DNA of 64,000 nucleotides. Source: Falsirhodobacter deserti. Lineage in GTDB: Bacteria; Pseudomonadota; Alphaproteobacteria; Rhodobacterales; Rhodobacteraceae. This document shows positions 9,512-17,699 of this stretch, piece by piece (within the stretch, counting starts at the first letter, position 1; every line of letters starts with the position of its first letter). The translations under genes were made by a program, and so were the position numbers. The stretch covers positions 1,587,811 through 1,651,810 of the forward strand of contig NZ_ML137218.1 in the NCBI RefSeq assembly GCF_004015795.1, in the 5' to 3' direction. The notes below the pieces were generated by a model. The model did not search any database. It was not told the origin of the DNA and was given only the letters and a program-made list of their open reading frames with translations.

Positions 9512-10561
9512 TCAGATTTCAACACCGGCCCCCGCCCGCAGCAGGTTCAAAAGCGCCGCCATATCCGGCGGAAGGGGCGATTCGAAAGCCAGATCCTGCC
9601 CCGTGACAGGATGAACAAAACCCAGCGTGGCGGCGTGCAGCGCTTGCCGCGGAAAGGCCGCCGCAGCTTCGGCCGCGGCCAGGCCCAGCGCCTTGGCGGC
9701 CACCTTGCGCTTGCCGCCATAGGTCTGATCGCCCAGCAGCCCGTGGCCCACATGCGCCATGTGCACGCGGATCTGGTGCGTGCGCCCGGTTTCCAGCCAG
9801 CATTCCACCAGCGCGGCAACACCGTAATCTTCCAGCACACGGGCGCGGGTGACGGCATGGCGCCCCCCATGGAAGGTGACGGCCTGCCGCTGGCGGTCGG
9901 TGCGGTGGCGATCCAGATGCGTGGCGATCTTCAGGATGCCCCCCGCCTCGAAGCTGACGCCGGGCGTGCCGCGCAGGCGCGGATCGGCGGCATCGGGAAC
10001 GCCGTGGATCAGCGCGACATAGCGGCGCGTAACGGTGTGCGCTTCGAACTGGGCGGCCAGCCCGTGATGGGCGCGGTCCGATTTCGCCGCCACCAGAAGG
10101 CCCGAAGTGTCCTTGTCGATCCGGTGCACGATCCCGGGTCGCTTCTCTCCGCCGATGCCCGAAAGCGTATCGCCGCAATGGGCCAGCAGCGCGTTCACCA
10201 GGGTGCCCGAGGGCGACCCCGGCGCGGGATGCACCACCATCCCCACGGGCTTGTCCACCACGATCAGATCGTCATCTTCATGAACCACGGTCAGCGGAAT
10301 GGCCTCGGGGCGGGTTTCCACCTCCTCGGCGGGGGAAAGGCGCAGGGTCAGCACGTCGCCTTCGGCCACGCGGTCCTTGGCGGCAACCGGCTGGCCACCC
10401 CGCAGCACGTCGCCTGCCGCGATCATCTTTGCAAGGCGGGACCGGGACAGGGCCGCCTCCTCTGGCACCTCGCGCGCCAGCGCCTTATCAAGACGGTCAG
10501 GCGGGTTCGGCCCGATGATTACCTGAAGATTGGCCCCCTCGGGGCCGGAAAGGATCGCCAT
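9512..10561 (-). CDS. rluD: RluA-family pseudouridine synthase (RluD-like)
   Basis: Isomerises uridines in 23S rRNA to pseudouridine. The 349-residue product has an N-terminal S4-like RNA-binding part (DRLDKALAREVPEEAALSRSRLAKMI) and the RluA catalytic core. The catalytic aspartate lies in RPGIVHRIDKDTSGLLVAAKSD, with VVDKPVGMVVHPAPG before it and RTHQIRVHMAHVGHGLLGD after it. The exact rRNA target cannot be read from sequence, so RluD is the best family match, not proof. ATG 10561 is taken as start; its codon shares two bases with the start codon of the divergent gene at 10560. Longer starts to 10675 would run through that gene. Confidence 0.88.
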   Translation of the reverse strand: MAILSGPEGANLQVIIGPNPPDRLDKALAREVPEEAALSRSRLAKMIAAGDVLRGGQPVAAKDRVAEGDVLTLRLSPAEEVETRPEAIPLTVVHEDDDLIVVDKPVGMVVHPAPGSPSGTLVNALLAHCGDTLSGIGGEKRPGIVHRIDKDTSGLLVAAKSDRAHHGLAAQFEAHTVTRRYVALIHGVPDAADPRLRGTPGVSFEAGGILKIATHLDRHRTDRQRQAVTFHGGRHAVTRARVLEDYGVAALVECWLETGRTHQIRVHMAHVGHGLLGDQTYGGKRKVAAKALGLAAAEAAAAFPRQALHAATLGFVHPVTGQDLAFESPLPPDMAALLNLLRAGAGVEI

Positions 10562-10856
10562 GGACGAGGCTCCGCAAGGCTTGCCGCCCGGATTGGGCTT
10601 TTTGAAGGCGCTGGTCACCATCCTGACGGTGGTGTTGATCGGGGGCCTGATAACCGTGATCTGGCTGCTTGTCACGCGCGTGCCGCAAATGGCCAGTCAG
10701 GAACCAATGCTGCCCCCCGCGATCAACCTGCCCGACGGGGTGGCCCCACAGGCGGTGACGCTGGGGCGCGGCTGGGTGGCCGTGGTGACCGGGGATGACC
10801 GCATCCTGATCTATGGCACGGATGGCACGCTGCGACAGGAGGTGGCGGTCGAATGA
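10560..10856 (+). CDS. DUF6476-type small membrane protein
   Basis: The 98-residue product has one membrane span (FLKALVTILTVVLIGGLITVIWLLV, about residues 15-39). A short periplasmic beta-like domain follows (GRGWVAVVTGDDRILIYGTDG). I recognise it as the DUF6476 family of alphaproteobacteria; function is unknown. ATG 10560 has an AAGGA site 6 bases upstream. It overlaps waaA by 4 bases (ATGA), so it is the first gene of a two-gene unit and may serve the envelope. Its start codon overlaps that of the divergent rluD-like gene. Confidence 0.8.
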   Translation: MDEAPQGLPPGLGFLKALVTILTVVLIGGLITVIWLLVTRVPQMASQEPMLPPAINLPDGVAPQAVTLGRGWVAVVTGDDRILIYGTDGTLRQEVAVE

Positions 10857-12031
10857 TCCTGTACCGCCTCCTGATGCTGCTGGCGCTGCCGGTTCTGGCG
10901 CTGGTTGCGTGGCGGCGCGGCGGGCTGGCAGAACGGCTGGCCCTGCGCCCCCTGCCCCGTGGCGCGGTTTGGGTGCATGGCGCCAGCAACGGCGAGCTTG
11001 CCTCGGCCCGCAGCGTCATCGCGGCGCTGGCACAGGAGGGGCCGGTGCTGGTCACCTGCAATAACCCCACTGCAAAGGTTCTGGTCGGATCATGGGGGCT
11101 GGCGGGGGTGACGTCGCGGCTTGCCCCGCTGGACGCATGGCCCGTGATGCGCCGGGTGTTGCGCCACGACCCCAAGGCGCTTGTCATCGTGGAGAACGAG
11201 CTTTGGCCCGAGCGTATCCTGTCCTGCGCCACGCGGATGCCGGTGCTGATGATCGGGGCGCGCATGTCCGACCGGTCGGCCCGCCGATGGGCGCGGCTGC
11301 CGCTGATGCGCCGGATGCTGGGCGCGATGTCATGGGTCAGCGCGCAGGATGCCGCAAGCGAGGCGCGGCTGAAGGACCTTGGCCTGCCCGCACGCGCGAT
11401 CGGCCCGCGCATGCTGCTGAAGGCGTCGGTTGCGGCCGATGATGCGCCCCTGCCCCCCATGCCCCATCCACGGGAAGAAACGCTTCTGGCTGCCTCCACC
11501 CATCCGGGCGAGGACGAGGTGATGCTTGATGCCTTCGGCGCCCAGTCGCGCTTCCGCTGGCTTGTCATCGCGCCCCGCCACCCGGTGCGCGGCCCCGATA
11601 TCGAAGCACTGGCGCAGGCGCGCGGCCTGACGGTGGCGCGGCGGGGCGCAGGTGCGGCACCGTCAGCCCAGGTCTATGTCGCCGACACGTTGGGAGAGAT
11701 GGGCCTGTGGTATCGCGCCGCTGCCGTGACGGTGATCGGTGGCAGCTTCGTTCCCAAGGGCGGGCACACCCCGTTCGAGCCTGCGGCCCATGGCTCTGCC
11801 CTTGTTCACGGGCCGGATGTGGCGAACTTCACCGAGGTGTTCGCCAGCCTGCATGCGGAAGGCGGGGCCGTGGCGGCCACGGCCCAGTCCCTTGCGCCGC
11901 TGCTGGATGGGCTTGATCCGCAGCGGCAGGCTGCCATGGTGCAGGCCGCCAGCCGCGCATTGCCGCAAGGCGATGCGGCAGCCACCGTTCTGGCTGCCCT
12001 GCGCGGCTGCGACACTCCGGCACAGGGGTGA
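10853..12031 (+). CDS. waaA: 3-deoxy-D-manno-octulosonic acid transferase
   Basis: Adds Kdo residues to lipid A on the cytoplasmic face of the inner membrane. The 392-residue product has an N-terminal hydrophobic anchor (ILYRLLMLLALPVLALVAW). The KdtA core follows: VWVHGASNGELASARSVIAAL, the catalytic-glutamate context NGELAS, VIVENELWPERI, and a C-terminal VIGGSFVPKGGHTPFEPAAHGSAL nucleotide-sugar site. It is shorter than enterobacterial KdtA (about 425), mainly through a short start region. It is coupled to the upstream DUF6476 gene by an ATGA overlap. Confidence 0.9.
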   Translation: MILYRLLMLLALPVLALVAWRRGGLAERLALRPLPRGAVWVHGASNGELASARSVIAALAQEGPVLVTCNNPTAKVLVGSWGLAGVTSRLAPLDAWPVMRRVLRHDPKALVIVENELWPERILSCATRMPVLMIGARMSDRSARRWARLPLMRRMLGAMSWVSAQDAASEARLKDLGLPARAIGPRMLLKASVAADDAPLPPMPHPREETLLAASTHPGEDEVMLDAFGAQSRFRWLVIAPRHPVRGPDIEALAQARGLTVARRGAGAAPSAQVYVADTLGEMGLWYRAAAVTVIGGSFVPKGGHTPFEPAAHGSALVHGPDVANFTEVFASLHAEGGAVAATAQSLAPLLDGLDPQRQAAMVQAASRALPQGDAAATVLAALRGCDTPAQG

Positions 12032-12060
12032 CATGGAACGGTTTGACCTTCCTGTGCATT

Positions 12061-12089
12061 CGGTTCCCTGAACCCGAGGGAAACCGATG
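12061..12089 (+). promoter_or_regulatory. inverted repeat covering the ribosome-binding site of the ctaG-like gene
   Basis: CGGTTCCC pairs with GGGAAACCG (one bulged A) around a 9-base loop. The 3' arm contains the GAGGGA ribosome-binding site just before ATG 12087. It may hide the site, or be the remnant of a waaA terminator; there is no U-run. Confidence 0.4.
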
Positions 12090-12794
12090 CAGGAAACAAT
12101 CCCATATTGCGGCCCCGCCCCCTTGCCAGCGGAGGTCTGGCAGTCTTGGAACATGGATCCGGTCGTCATCGGCGGCCTGATCCTCGCGCTGGCGCTGACG
12201 GGCAGGACCGCCGGATCGCGAACGGCCTGGCTGGCGGGGCTGGCCGTGCTGGCAATCACCTTCATCTCTCCGATCTGCGCGCTGGCCAGCTCGCTTTTTT
12301 CGGTGCGGGTGCTGCATCACGTGCTGATCGTGGCGGTGGCCGCACCGCTGCTGGTGCTGGGGCTGCGCATGCGATCCCAAGACGGAACGCTGGCTTTTCT
12401 GACGCATCTGGGCGTGATCTGGCTGTGGCACATGCCTGCCCCCTATCAGGCGGCGCTGGATTCGGTGCCGATCTACTGGGTGATGGAGCTTTCGCTGCTG
12501 CTTTCCGCCATCTGGCTTTGGTCCGCAATTCTGGCGCCGGGGAATGTGGGCCGGGCGATCACGCTGTCGCTGGGCACGCTGGTGCAGATGGGCCTGCTGG
12601 GCGCGCTGCTGACCTTTGCCAACCACCCGCTGTTTGCGGCCCATCTTGCCACAACCGCCCCCTTCGGACTTTCCCCGCTTGAGGATCAGCAGCTTGCCGG
12701 CCTTCTGATGTGGGTGCCTGCCGCGATCCCCTATGTCGGCCTCGCCCTGCACCGGCTGTGCGTGGACCTTCTGTTCCGCGAGCATCCGGCATGA
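12087..12794 (+). CDS. cytochrome c oxidase assembly protein, CtaG (caa3) family
   Basis: The 235-residue polytopic membrane protein has about six hydrophobic segments, including ITFISPICALASSLFSVRVLHHVLIVAVAAPLLVLGL and LWHMPAPYQAAL. Conserved histidines (LHH, WLWH) match the Caa3_CtaG family (PF09678), which is linked to CuA/CuB assembly. This is not the proteobacterial Cox11-type CtaG. The N-terminal YCGPAPLPAEVW segment is typical of alphaproteobacterial members. It overlaps the next gene by ATGA and sits next to an oxidase operon, which supports a role in maturing that oxidase. A hairpin covers its ribosome-binding site. Confidence 0.85.
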   Translation: MQETIPYCGPAPLPAEVWQSWNMDPVVIGGLILALALTGRTAGSRTAWLAGLAVLAITFISPICALASSLFSVRVLHHVLIVAVAAPLLVLGLRMRSQDGTLAFLTHLGVIWLWHMPAPYQAALDSVPIYWVMELSLLLSAIWLWSAILAPGNVGRAITLSLGTLVQMGLLGALLTFANHPLFAAHLATTAPFGLSPLEDQQLAGLLMWVPAAIPYVGLALHRLCVDLLFREHPA

Positions 12795-13288
12795 GCGAGC
12801 TGCTGAAGATCGTGCACATCGCCGCCATTGCGGTGTGGTGCGCCGGACTGATCAGCCTGCCTTCGCTTTACGTTCAGCGTCGTCATGTGAAGACGAAGGA
12901 CGAGCTGCACCGCCTGCAGAAGACGGTGCGGTTCGGCTATATCGTGATCGTCTCGCCCCTCGCGTTCGTCGCAGTCGGGTCAGGAACGGCACTGATCTTC
13001 ACAGAGCAGGTGCATCAGGGGTGGTTCGCGGCGAAGCTGGCCTTTGTTGGGGTGCTGGCCTTTCTGCACGTTCTGACCGGCCTTGTCGTGATCCGGCTGT
13101 TCCGCGAAGGCGAACGCTATACGGCGTGGCGCTTTGTGACGACCACGGTAATGGCGGCGGGCACGGCGGCGGTGATCCTGTGGCTGGTGCTGGCCAAGCC
13201 CGAATTCCCCCCCCTTGCCGCCGGACTTTTCGCCCCCGGCGGGCTGCGCGATCTGGTTGCGCAGATCAATCCTTGGATGACACCATGA
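12791..13288 (+). CDS. CopD/HemJ-like integral membrane protein
   Basis: The 165-residue product has four to five membrane spans. Its opening LLKIVHIAAIAVWCAGLISLPSLYV resembles the start of the HemJ/CopD-type four-helix proteins, with a conserved histidine (VHIAA) and a WCAG-LP motif. HemJ members oxidise protoporphyrinogen, while CopD members move copper. I cannot separate these from sequence alone, and the oxidase context fits either haem or copper supply. ATG 12791 overlaps the ctaG-like stop by 4 bases. The 3' end overlaps the convergent DUF2231 gene by 23 bases. Confidence 0.72.
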   Translation: MSELLKIVHIAAIAVWCAGLISLPSLYVQRRHVKTKDELHRLQKTVRFGYIVIVSPLAFVAVGSGTALIFTEQVHQGWFAAKLAFVGVLAFLHVLTGLVVIRLFREGERYTAWRFVTTTVMAAGTAAVILWLVLAKPEFPPLAAGLFAPGGLRDLVAQINPWMTP

Positions 13289-13805
13289 GGCCGATGCCGT
13301 GATCGAAGATCAGCTTTCCTCCATGCCAGCCGGCGATGCCGGTCATCACAGCACCCAGCAAGGAAAGTGCCAGACCCTGTGGCAGGATGCTGGACGGATC
13401 AAGGATACGAAAGCCCCAGTTCGCCCCGGCCACGGCCACCAGTGTCATGCCGGCGATGGCATGGGCCCAGCTTGCCGCGCGGGCGCGGATGCCGGGAACG
13501 GCCAAGATCTCCACCGTGCCGACAAGCGCGGCCCCGATGCCGGCAAGAAACGCCATCCCCGAGGACCAGAGGCTGACACGCACCCAGAAGGGATCGCCCG
13601 TCCACCAGTAAAGGATATCCACCCCAAGCGTGCTGATCACCAGCGCGATGGGAAAGTGCACGGCCATTGCGTGCAGGGGATGACCGGCCACCGCCACGGC
13701 GGATTCGGTCGTCTTCTCCTGCACGTTGGCGATGACGGGGTTGGTTTCGCTGTTCTTGGTTTCGCCCAGCGCCAGCTGGGTCTCGTTTTCCGAATCTTGG
13801 GTCAT
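13266..13805 (-). CDS. DUF2231 membrane protein
   Basis: The 179-residue product has a charged N-terminal tail of about 40 residues. A DUF2231 core follows (GHPLHAMAVHFPIALVISTLGVDILYWW) with four membrane spans and paired histidines that could bind haem or metal. The family is often found with alternative oxidases or cytochromes; its role is unknown. ATG 13805 (MTQDSEN) starts the family-like part. A longer in-frame extension runs back through coxB and is antisense noise. The gene lies antisense between the copD-like gene and coxB, and its start overlaps the proposed coxB start by 9 bases. Confidence 0.8.
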   Translation of the reverse strand: MTQDSENETQLALGETKNSETNPVIANVQEKTTESAVAVAGHPLHAMAVHFPIALVISTLGVDILYWWTGDPFWVRVSLWSSGMAFLAGIGAALVGTVEILAVPGIRARAASWAHAIAGMTLVAVAGANWGFRILDPSSILPQGLALSLLGAVMTGIAGWHGGKLIFDHGIGLMVSSKD

Positions 13806-14471
13806 GGGGCCTCCATCAGCGCCACAAGGATCGCGGCAGGCATCGGGTTCCCCGCGATGTTGCTTGCCGGATGCGAGGGCGACCTTTCGACGCTGGCCCC
13901 CGCAGGGCCGGTCGCGCAAGGGATGGCGAACCTGTGGTGGGCGATGTTCTGGGGTGCGCTGGCCATCTTCCTCTTCATGATGGCGCTGTTCCTGTTGCTG
14001 ATGTTCCGCCCCGACATGGGCCGCAACACACCCGCCTATCGCTGGATCATCTGGGGCGGGTTGGTGTTTCCCGTGCCCGTTCTTCTTCTGGTGACGGGCG
14101 TGGCCCTTTGGCAGGGCGAGCGTGCGCTTGGCGGCACCGCCCCCGACCGGATCGAGGCCGAGGCCCAGATGTGGTTCTGGCGCTTCAGCTATCCCGGAAC
14201 GGGCATGCCCGACAGCATCGACGTGATGCACATGCCTGCAGGCCGCGACGTGGAGATCGTGGTGACCAGCCCCGATGTCATCCACAGCTTCTGGATTCCC
14301 CGCCTTGGCGGCAAGATCGACGCCATCCCCGGCCATGCCAACACCATCGTGCTGCATGCGGACGAGCCGGGGGAGTTCGGCGGCGTTTGCGCCGAATATT
14401 GCGGCATCGGCCATATCGACATGAGTTTCACAGCCGTCGCCCATGCCGACTGGCCAGCGGAGGCGCAATGA
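13797..14471 (+). CDS. coxB: cytochrome c oxidase subunit II (lipoprotein type)
   Basis: Carries the CuA centre that takes electrons from cytochrome c. The 224-residue form has a lipoprotein-like signal ending at Cys26 (IAAGIGFPAMLLAGC). Two membrane spans follow (NLWWAMFWGALAIFLFMMALFLLLMF and WIIWGGLVFPVPVLLLVTGVALW). All CuA ligands are present: VIHSFWIP, then CAEYCGIGHIDM with its two Cys, Glu, His and Met. The start is uncertain: TTG 13797 gives a proper signal peptide but has no clear ribosome-binding site, while ATG 13858 would leave only five residues before the lipobox Cys. There is no fused cytochrome c domain. It overlaps subunit I by ATGA. Confidence 0.88.
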   Translation: MGHGASISATRIAAGIGFPAMLLAGCEGDLSTLAPAGPVAQGMANLWWAMFWGALAIFLFMMALFLLLMFRPDMGRNTPAYRWIIWGGLVFPVPVLLLVTGVALWQGERALGGTAPDRIEAEAQMWFWRFSYPGTGMPDSIDVMHMPAGRDVEIVVTSPDVIHSFWIPRLGGKIDAIPGHANTIVLHADEPGEFGGVCAEYCGIGHIDMSFTAVAHADWPAEAQ

Positions 14472-16873
14472 CCCCGATCGAGCGTCACAAGCAACTGGAT
14501 CGCATCTGGAACAGCGGAACCGGGTTCCAGCGCCTTTCGGCGGTGAACCACCCGGTTGTCGGGCGCAGGTTCATGGCACCCGCGCTGGTGTTCTTTGTCA
14601 TCGGCGGGCTGCTGGCGATGCTGATCCGCACGCAGCTCGCCTCCTCCGAAAGCCCGTTCATGGAACCGGGGACCTATGCGCAGATCTTCACCATGCACGG
14701 TTCGATCATGATGTTCCTGTTCGCGATCCCCTTCTTCGAGGGGCTGGCGATGTATCTGCTGCCCAAGATGCTGGGCGCGCGCGACATGGCGTTTCCGCGC
14801 CTTTCTGCCTATGGCTACTGGTGCTATGTCATGGGTGGGTCGATCCTGATCGCGGCGCTGGTGCTGGGCGTGGCACCGGATGCGGGCTGGTTCATGTATA
14901 CGCCGCTGTCCTCCAGCACCTACAGCCCGGGCATCAATGCCGATGTCTGGCTGCTGGGCGTCACGTTCGTCGAGATTTCGGCCCTTTCGGCCGCGGTAGA
15001 GATGCTGGTGTCGATCCTGCTGCTGCGGGCCGGCGGGATGTCGCTAGACCGGATGCCGATCTTCGCATGGTACATGCTGGTCGTGGCGGGGATGATGCTG
15101 GTGGGCTTTCCGCCGCTGATCCTCGGCTCAATCCTGCTGGAGGCGGAGCGGGCGTTCGACCTGCCCTTCTTCGATCCCACGCGCGGGGGCGATCCCCTGC
15201 TGTGGCAGCACCTGTTCTGGCTGTTCGGCCACCCCGAGGTTTACATCATCTTCCTGCCCGCCGCGGGGGTGCTTTCAACGCTGATCCCCGTTTTCAGCAG
15301 CACGCGGCTGGTCGGGTACCGCGCCATCGTGGCTGCAATCGTGGCGATGGGGTTTCTGTCGTTCGGGCTGTGGGTGCACCACATGTTCGCCACGGGAATT
15401 CCGCATCTGTCACTGTCGTTCTTTTCCATTGCCAGCGCGCTGGTGGCGCTGCCTACCGCCATCCAGATCTTTTCCTGGCTGGCCACGATGGCGACGGGCC
15501 GGCCACGATTTTCCGTTCCGATGCTGCATGTGGGCGGGTTCTTCTTCATCTTTGTCTGCGGCGGCCTGACCGGTGTGATGCTGGCGATGGTTCCGTTCGA
15601 CCTTCAGGCCCATGATACGCATTTCGTGGTGGCCCACCTGCATTACGTGCTGGTCGGCGGCTTCGTCTTTCCCATGACGGCGGCAGCTTATTACTGGCTG
15701 CCCCACATCACGGGGCGCCAGCCGGTGCAGCACCTGTCACATGCCGCATTCTGGACAATCTTTGTCGGCTTCAACCTGACCTTCCTTGGAATGCACCTGA
15801 CCGGCCTTCTGGGCATGCCCCGCCGTTCATGGGCCTATCAGGATCCGATGTGGGAGGTGCTGAACTTCGTCTCCTCCATGGGCGGGTTCGTCACCACCAT
15901 CGGCTATGCGCTGCTGGCGATGGATTTGCTGATGCTGGTGAAGTTCGGACGCCCCTTCCGGCGCGATCCCTGGAAATCGGGCGGGCTGGAATGGGCCATG
16001 CCGACCCCGCCCGCCACCTATGCCTTCGGGGCGATCCCGCATCTGGACGCCCGCGGCGACAGCCTGAGCCCTGCTGAACTGGGGCCGAAGCTTGCGGCGG
16101 GCGAAGGCTATCTTGCCACCCCGCGCGGAGAGCTGGAAACGCTGGGCGTCGATCCGCTTTCCGGCAAGCCGAGCCAAGTCGTCATCCTGCCCCATCCCAG
16201 TTATCTGCCGCTGATGACCGCGCTGGCCACGGGGGGGGTTTTCCTGTCGCTTCTGTTCAAGGTCTATCCCATGGCGATCGTTTCGACGGTGGCAGTGGTG
16301 ACGCTGTTCCTGTTCTGGACGCGCGGGCGGCAAAAGCCGCAGATGCTGGATGCCGGCATGGGGCTGACATTGCCGAACCACCGCGCCCACCCCGCGCCGC
16401 CCTCGCTTTGGGCGATGCGCTTCGTGGTGGCGGCCGATGCCACGGCCTTCGCCTCGTTGCTGTTCGGCGCGGGGTTCCTTTGCATCTCTGCCCCCGACTG
16501 GCCGCCCGCCATCTGGCCGGGCCCGGGATGGCTGACGCTGCTGCCCGCCATCCCCGCGCTGGTGGTGCTTCTGGCGCCCAAGGGGATCGTGCCGGTCATC
16601 ATGCAAACCGCCGCCCTTGCCGGCTTTGCGCTGGTTCTGGCCCGGACCCAGGGGATGACCGAACATGCCGCCGCAGCCTCGCTTTCCGCCGTTGCCATCT
16701 ATGGCGGGCTGCATGCGGCGCTGGGCATCCTGTTCGCGGGCTATTCCCACTGGCGGCGCGGGCCGGACGATGTGTCCATCTCGGCGCTGTGGCAACGCTA
16801 TGCGGGGATTGTCGCCGTGACCGCCAGCGGCTTTCCGTTCATCCTCCGCCTTCTTGCCACGGGTGTCTCATGA
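14468..16873 (+). CDS. cytochrome c oxidase subunit I fused to a subunit III-like domain
   Basis: Catalytic haem-copper subunit of an alternative oxidase. The 801-residue product has a subunit I domain (about 1-520). It carries the low-spin haem His (TMHGSIMMF), the CuB/Tyr site GHPEVY with the acidic residue of A-type enzymes, the CuB pair WVHHMF, and the haem pair HDTHFVVAHLHY. From about residue 575 a further set of spans (PSLWAMRFVVAADATAFASLLF onward) resembles a reduced subunit III. The helix VIII position normally reading PTGIKIFSW is PTAIQIFSW, so the canonical K-channel lysine is glutamine. The D-channel asparagines also differ, although RDMAFPR keeps the aspartate. It overlaps coxB and the next gene by ATGA. 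Confidence 0.92.
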   Translation: MTPIERHKQLDRIWNSGTGFQRLSAVNHPVVGRRFMAPALVFFVIGGLLAMLIRTQLASSESPFMEPGTYAQIFTMHGSIMMFLFAIPFFEGLAMYLLPKMLGARDMAFPRLSAYGYWCYVMGGSILIAALVLGVAPDAGWFMYTPLSSSTYSPGINADVWLLGVTFVEISALSAAVEMLVSILLLRAGGMSLDRMPIFAWYMLVVAGMMLVGFPPLILGSILLEAERAFDLPFFDPTRGGDPLLWQHLFWLFGHPEVYIIFLPAAGVLSTLIPVFSSTRLVGYRAIVAAIVAMGFLSFGLWVHHMFATGIPHLSLSFFSIASALVALPTAIQIFSWLATMATGRPRFSVPMLHVGGFFFIFVCGGLTGVMLAMVPFDLQAHDTHFVVAHLHYVLVGGFVFPMTAAAYYWLPHITGRQPVQHLSHAAFWTIFVGFNLTFLGMHLTGLLGMPRRSWAYQDPMWEVLNFVSSMGGFVTTIGYALLAMDLLMLVKFGRPFRRDPWKSGGLEWAMPTPPATYAFGAIPHLDARGDSLSPAELGPKLAAGEGYLATPRGELETLGVDPLSGKPSQVVILPHPSYLPLMTALATGGVFLSLLFKVYPMAIVSTVAVVTLFLFWTRGRQKPQMLDAGMGLTLPNHRAHPAPPSLWAMRFVVAADATAFASLLFGAGFLCISAPDWPPAIWPGPGWLTLLPAIPALVVLLAPKGIVPVIMQTAALAGFALVLARTQGMTEHAAAASLSAVAIYGGLHAALGILFAGYSHWRRGPDDVSISALWQRYAGIVAVTASGFPFILRLLATGVS

Positions 16874-17160
16874 AAGATGTTACCCTTCTGGTGTCCGGCT
16901 TCGTCATCTGGTCCGGCGCGTTCCTGCTGATCTATGCCCTGCACGCAACGGGCTGTGCGCTGGGCGTGCGGGCCGAGGTGCTGCGCGCCCTGCTGATCCT
17001 GGCCTTCGCGGTTTTCGTGTCGGCGGGGTTCGTGCCGCTGTGGCTGGCGATCCGCAGGCGCCGCGGCCTTCTGGGGCAAAGCGCGGTCATCGCGACCGTC
17101 GCGGCCCTTGTCGCAACGGTTCTGACCTTCTCCACCGTGCTGTGGCTGGGCCTGTGCTGA
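16870..17160 (+). CDS. small three-span membrane protein of the oxidase operon
   Basis: The 96-residue product has three hydrophobic segments (DVTLLVSGFVIWSGAFLLIYAL, LRALLILAFAVFVSAGFVPLWLAI, AVIATVAALVATVLTFSTVLWLGL) separated by a basic RRRRGLL loop. I do not recognise the family. The ATGA overlap with the subunit I/III gene makes it part of the same transcript. It may be a small extra subunit or an assembly factor of this oxidase; position, not homology, suggests this. Confidence 0.7.
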   Translation: MKDVTLLVSGFVIWSGAFLLIYALHATGCALGVRAEVLRALLILAFAVFVSAGFVPLWLAIRRRRGLLGQSAVIATVAALVATVLTFSTVLWLGLC

Positions 17161-17264
17161 TCCGGCCATTCGCGGAAAAACGCTGATCCGGGCAGCCGCG
17201 AGAACCATCTTGGAACGTTGGCCTGTCGGAGGTGTTCCCCTTCCACTCACTGCGGAAGGATATG

Positions 17265-17699
17265 ATGGACAAGAACGAACATACCGGGTTTCTTCCGATC
17301 ACCGAAGAACGGGCAAGCGTTTCCAAGGAAAGGCATGTCAGCGGTCGGGTGCGTGTCAGCACGCGGACGGAAACGGTGGAAAGCCGCCTGCCCGTCGATC
17401 TTACGGAAACCGAGGTGGACGTGGTCCGTGTGCCGGTCGATCGCAGGATCGACGCTGCGCCCGAGGTCGTCACCCAGGGCGATCTGACAATCATCCCCGT
17501 GGTGGAAGAGCGGCTTGTCGTGACGCGCGAACTTTACCTGCGCGAAGAGATCCACGTTCGCCGCGTCGAGCGTCGGGAAACGGCCGAGGTGCCGGTCACG
17601 ACGCGCAGGCAAACCGCCATTGTCGAGCGCCTTCCCCCTGAAGGGGATGCGCCGTCCACACCTCGACACTCACAAAAGGATTCAACCGATGACCTATAA
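17265..17699 (+). CDS. YsnF/DUF2382-domain protein (first of two)
   Basis: The 144-residue hydrophilic product contains a DUF2382 (YsnF/AvaK) region with the characteristic LPITEERASVSKER and [19 protein letters not shown] repeats. Related proteins are tied to general stress, but no biochemical role is established. The ribosome-binding site GGAAGGA favours ATG 17265. ATG 17262 is adjacent, and a GTG at 17232 is possible. The 3' end overlaps the following paralogue by 11 bases, so the two are probably co-translated. Confidence 0.75.
   Translation: MDKNEHTGFLPITEERASVSKERHVSGRVRVSTRTETVESRLPVDLTETEVDVVRVPVDRRIDAAPEVVTQGDLTIIPVVEERLVVTRELYLREEIHVRRVERRETAEVPVTTRRQTAIVERLPPEGDAPSTPRHSQKDSTDDL

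Noticed and set aside
13871..14467. Extension of the subunit I frame upstream of 14468
   Set aside because: It runs in another frame through coxB with an Arg-rich, non-family sequence. The family start MTPIERHKQLDRIW is at 14468.
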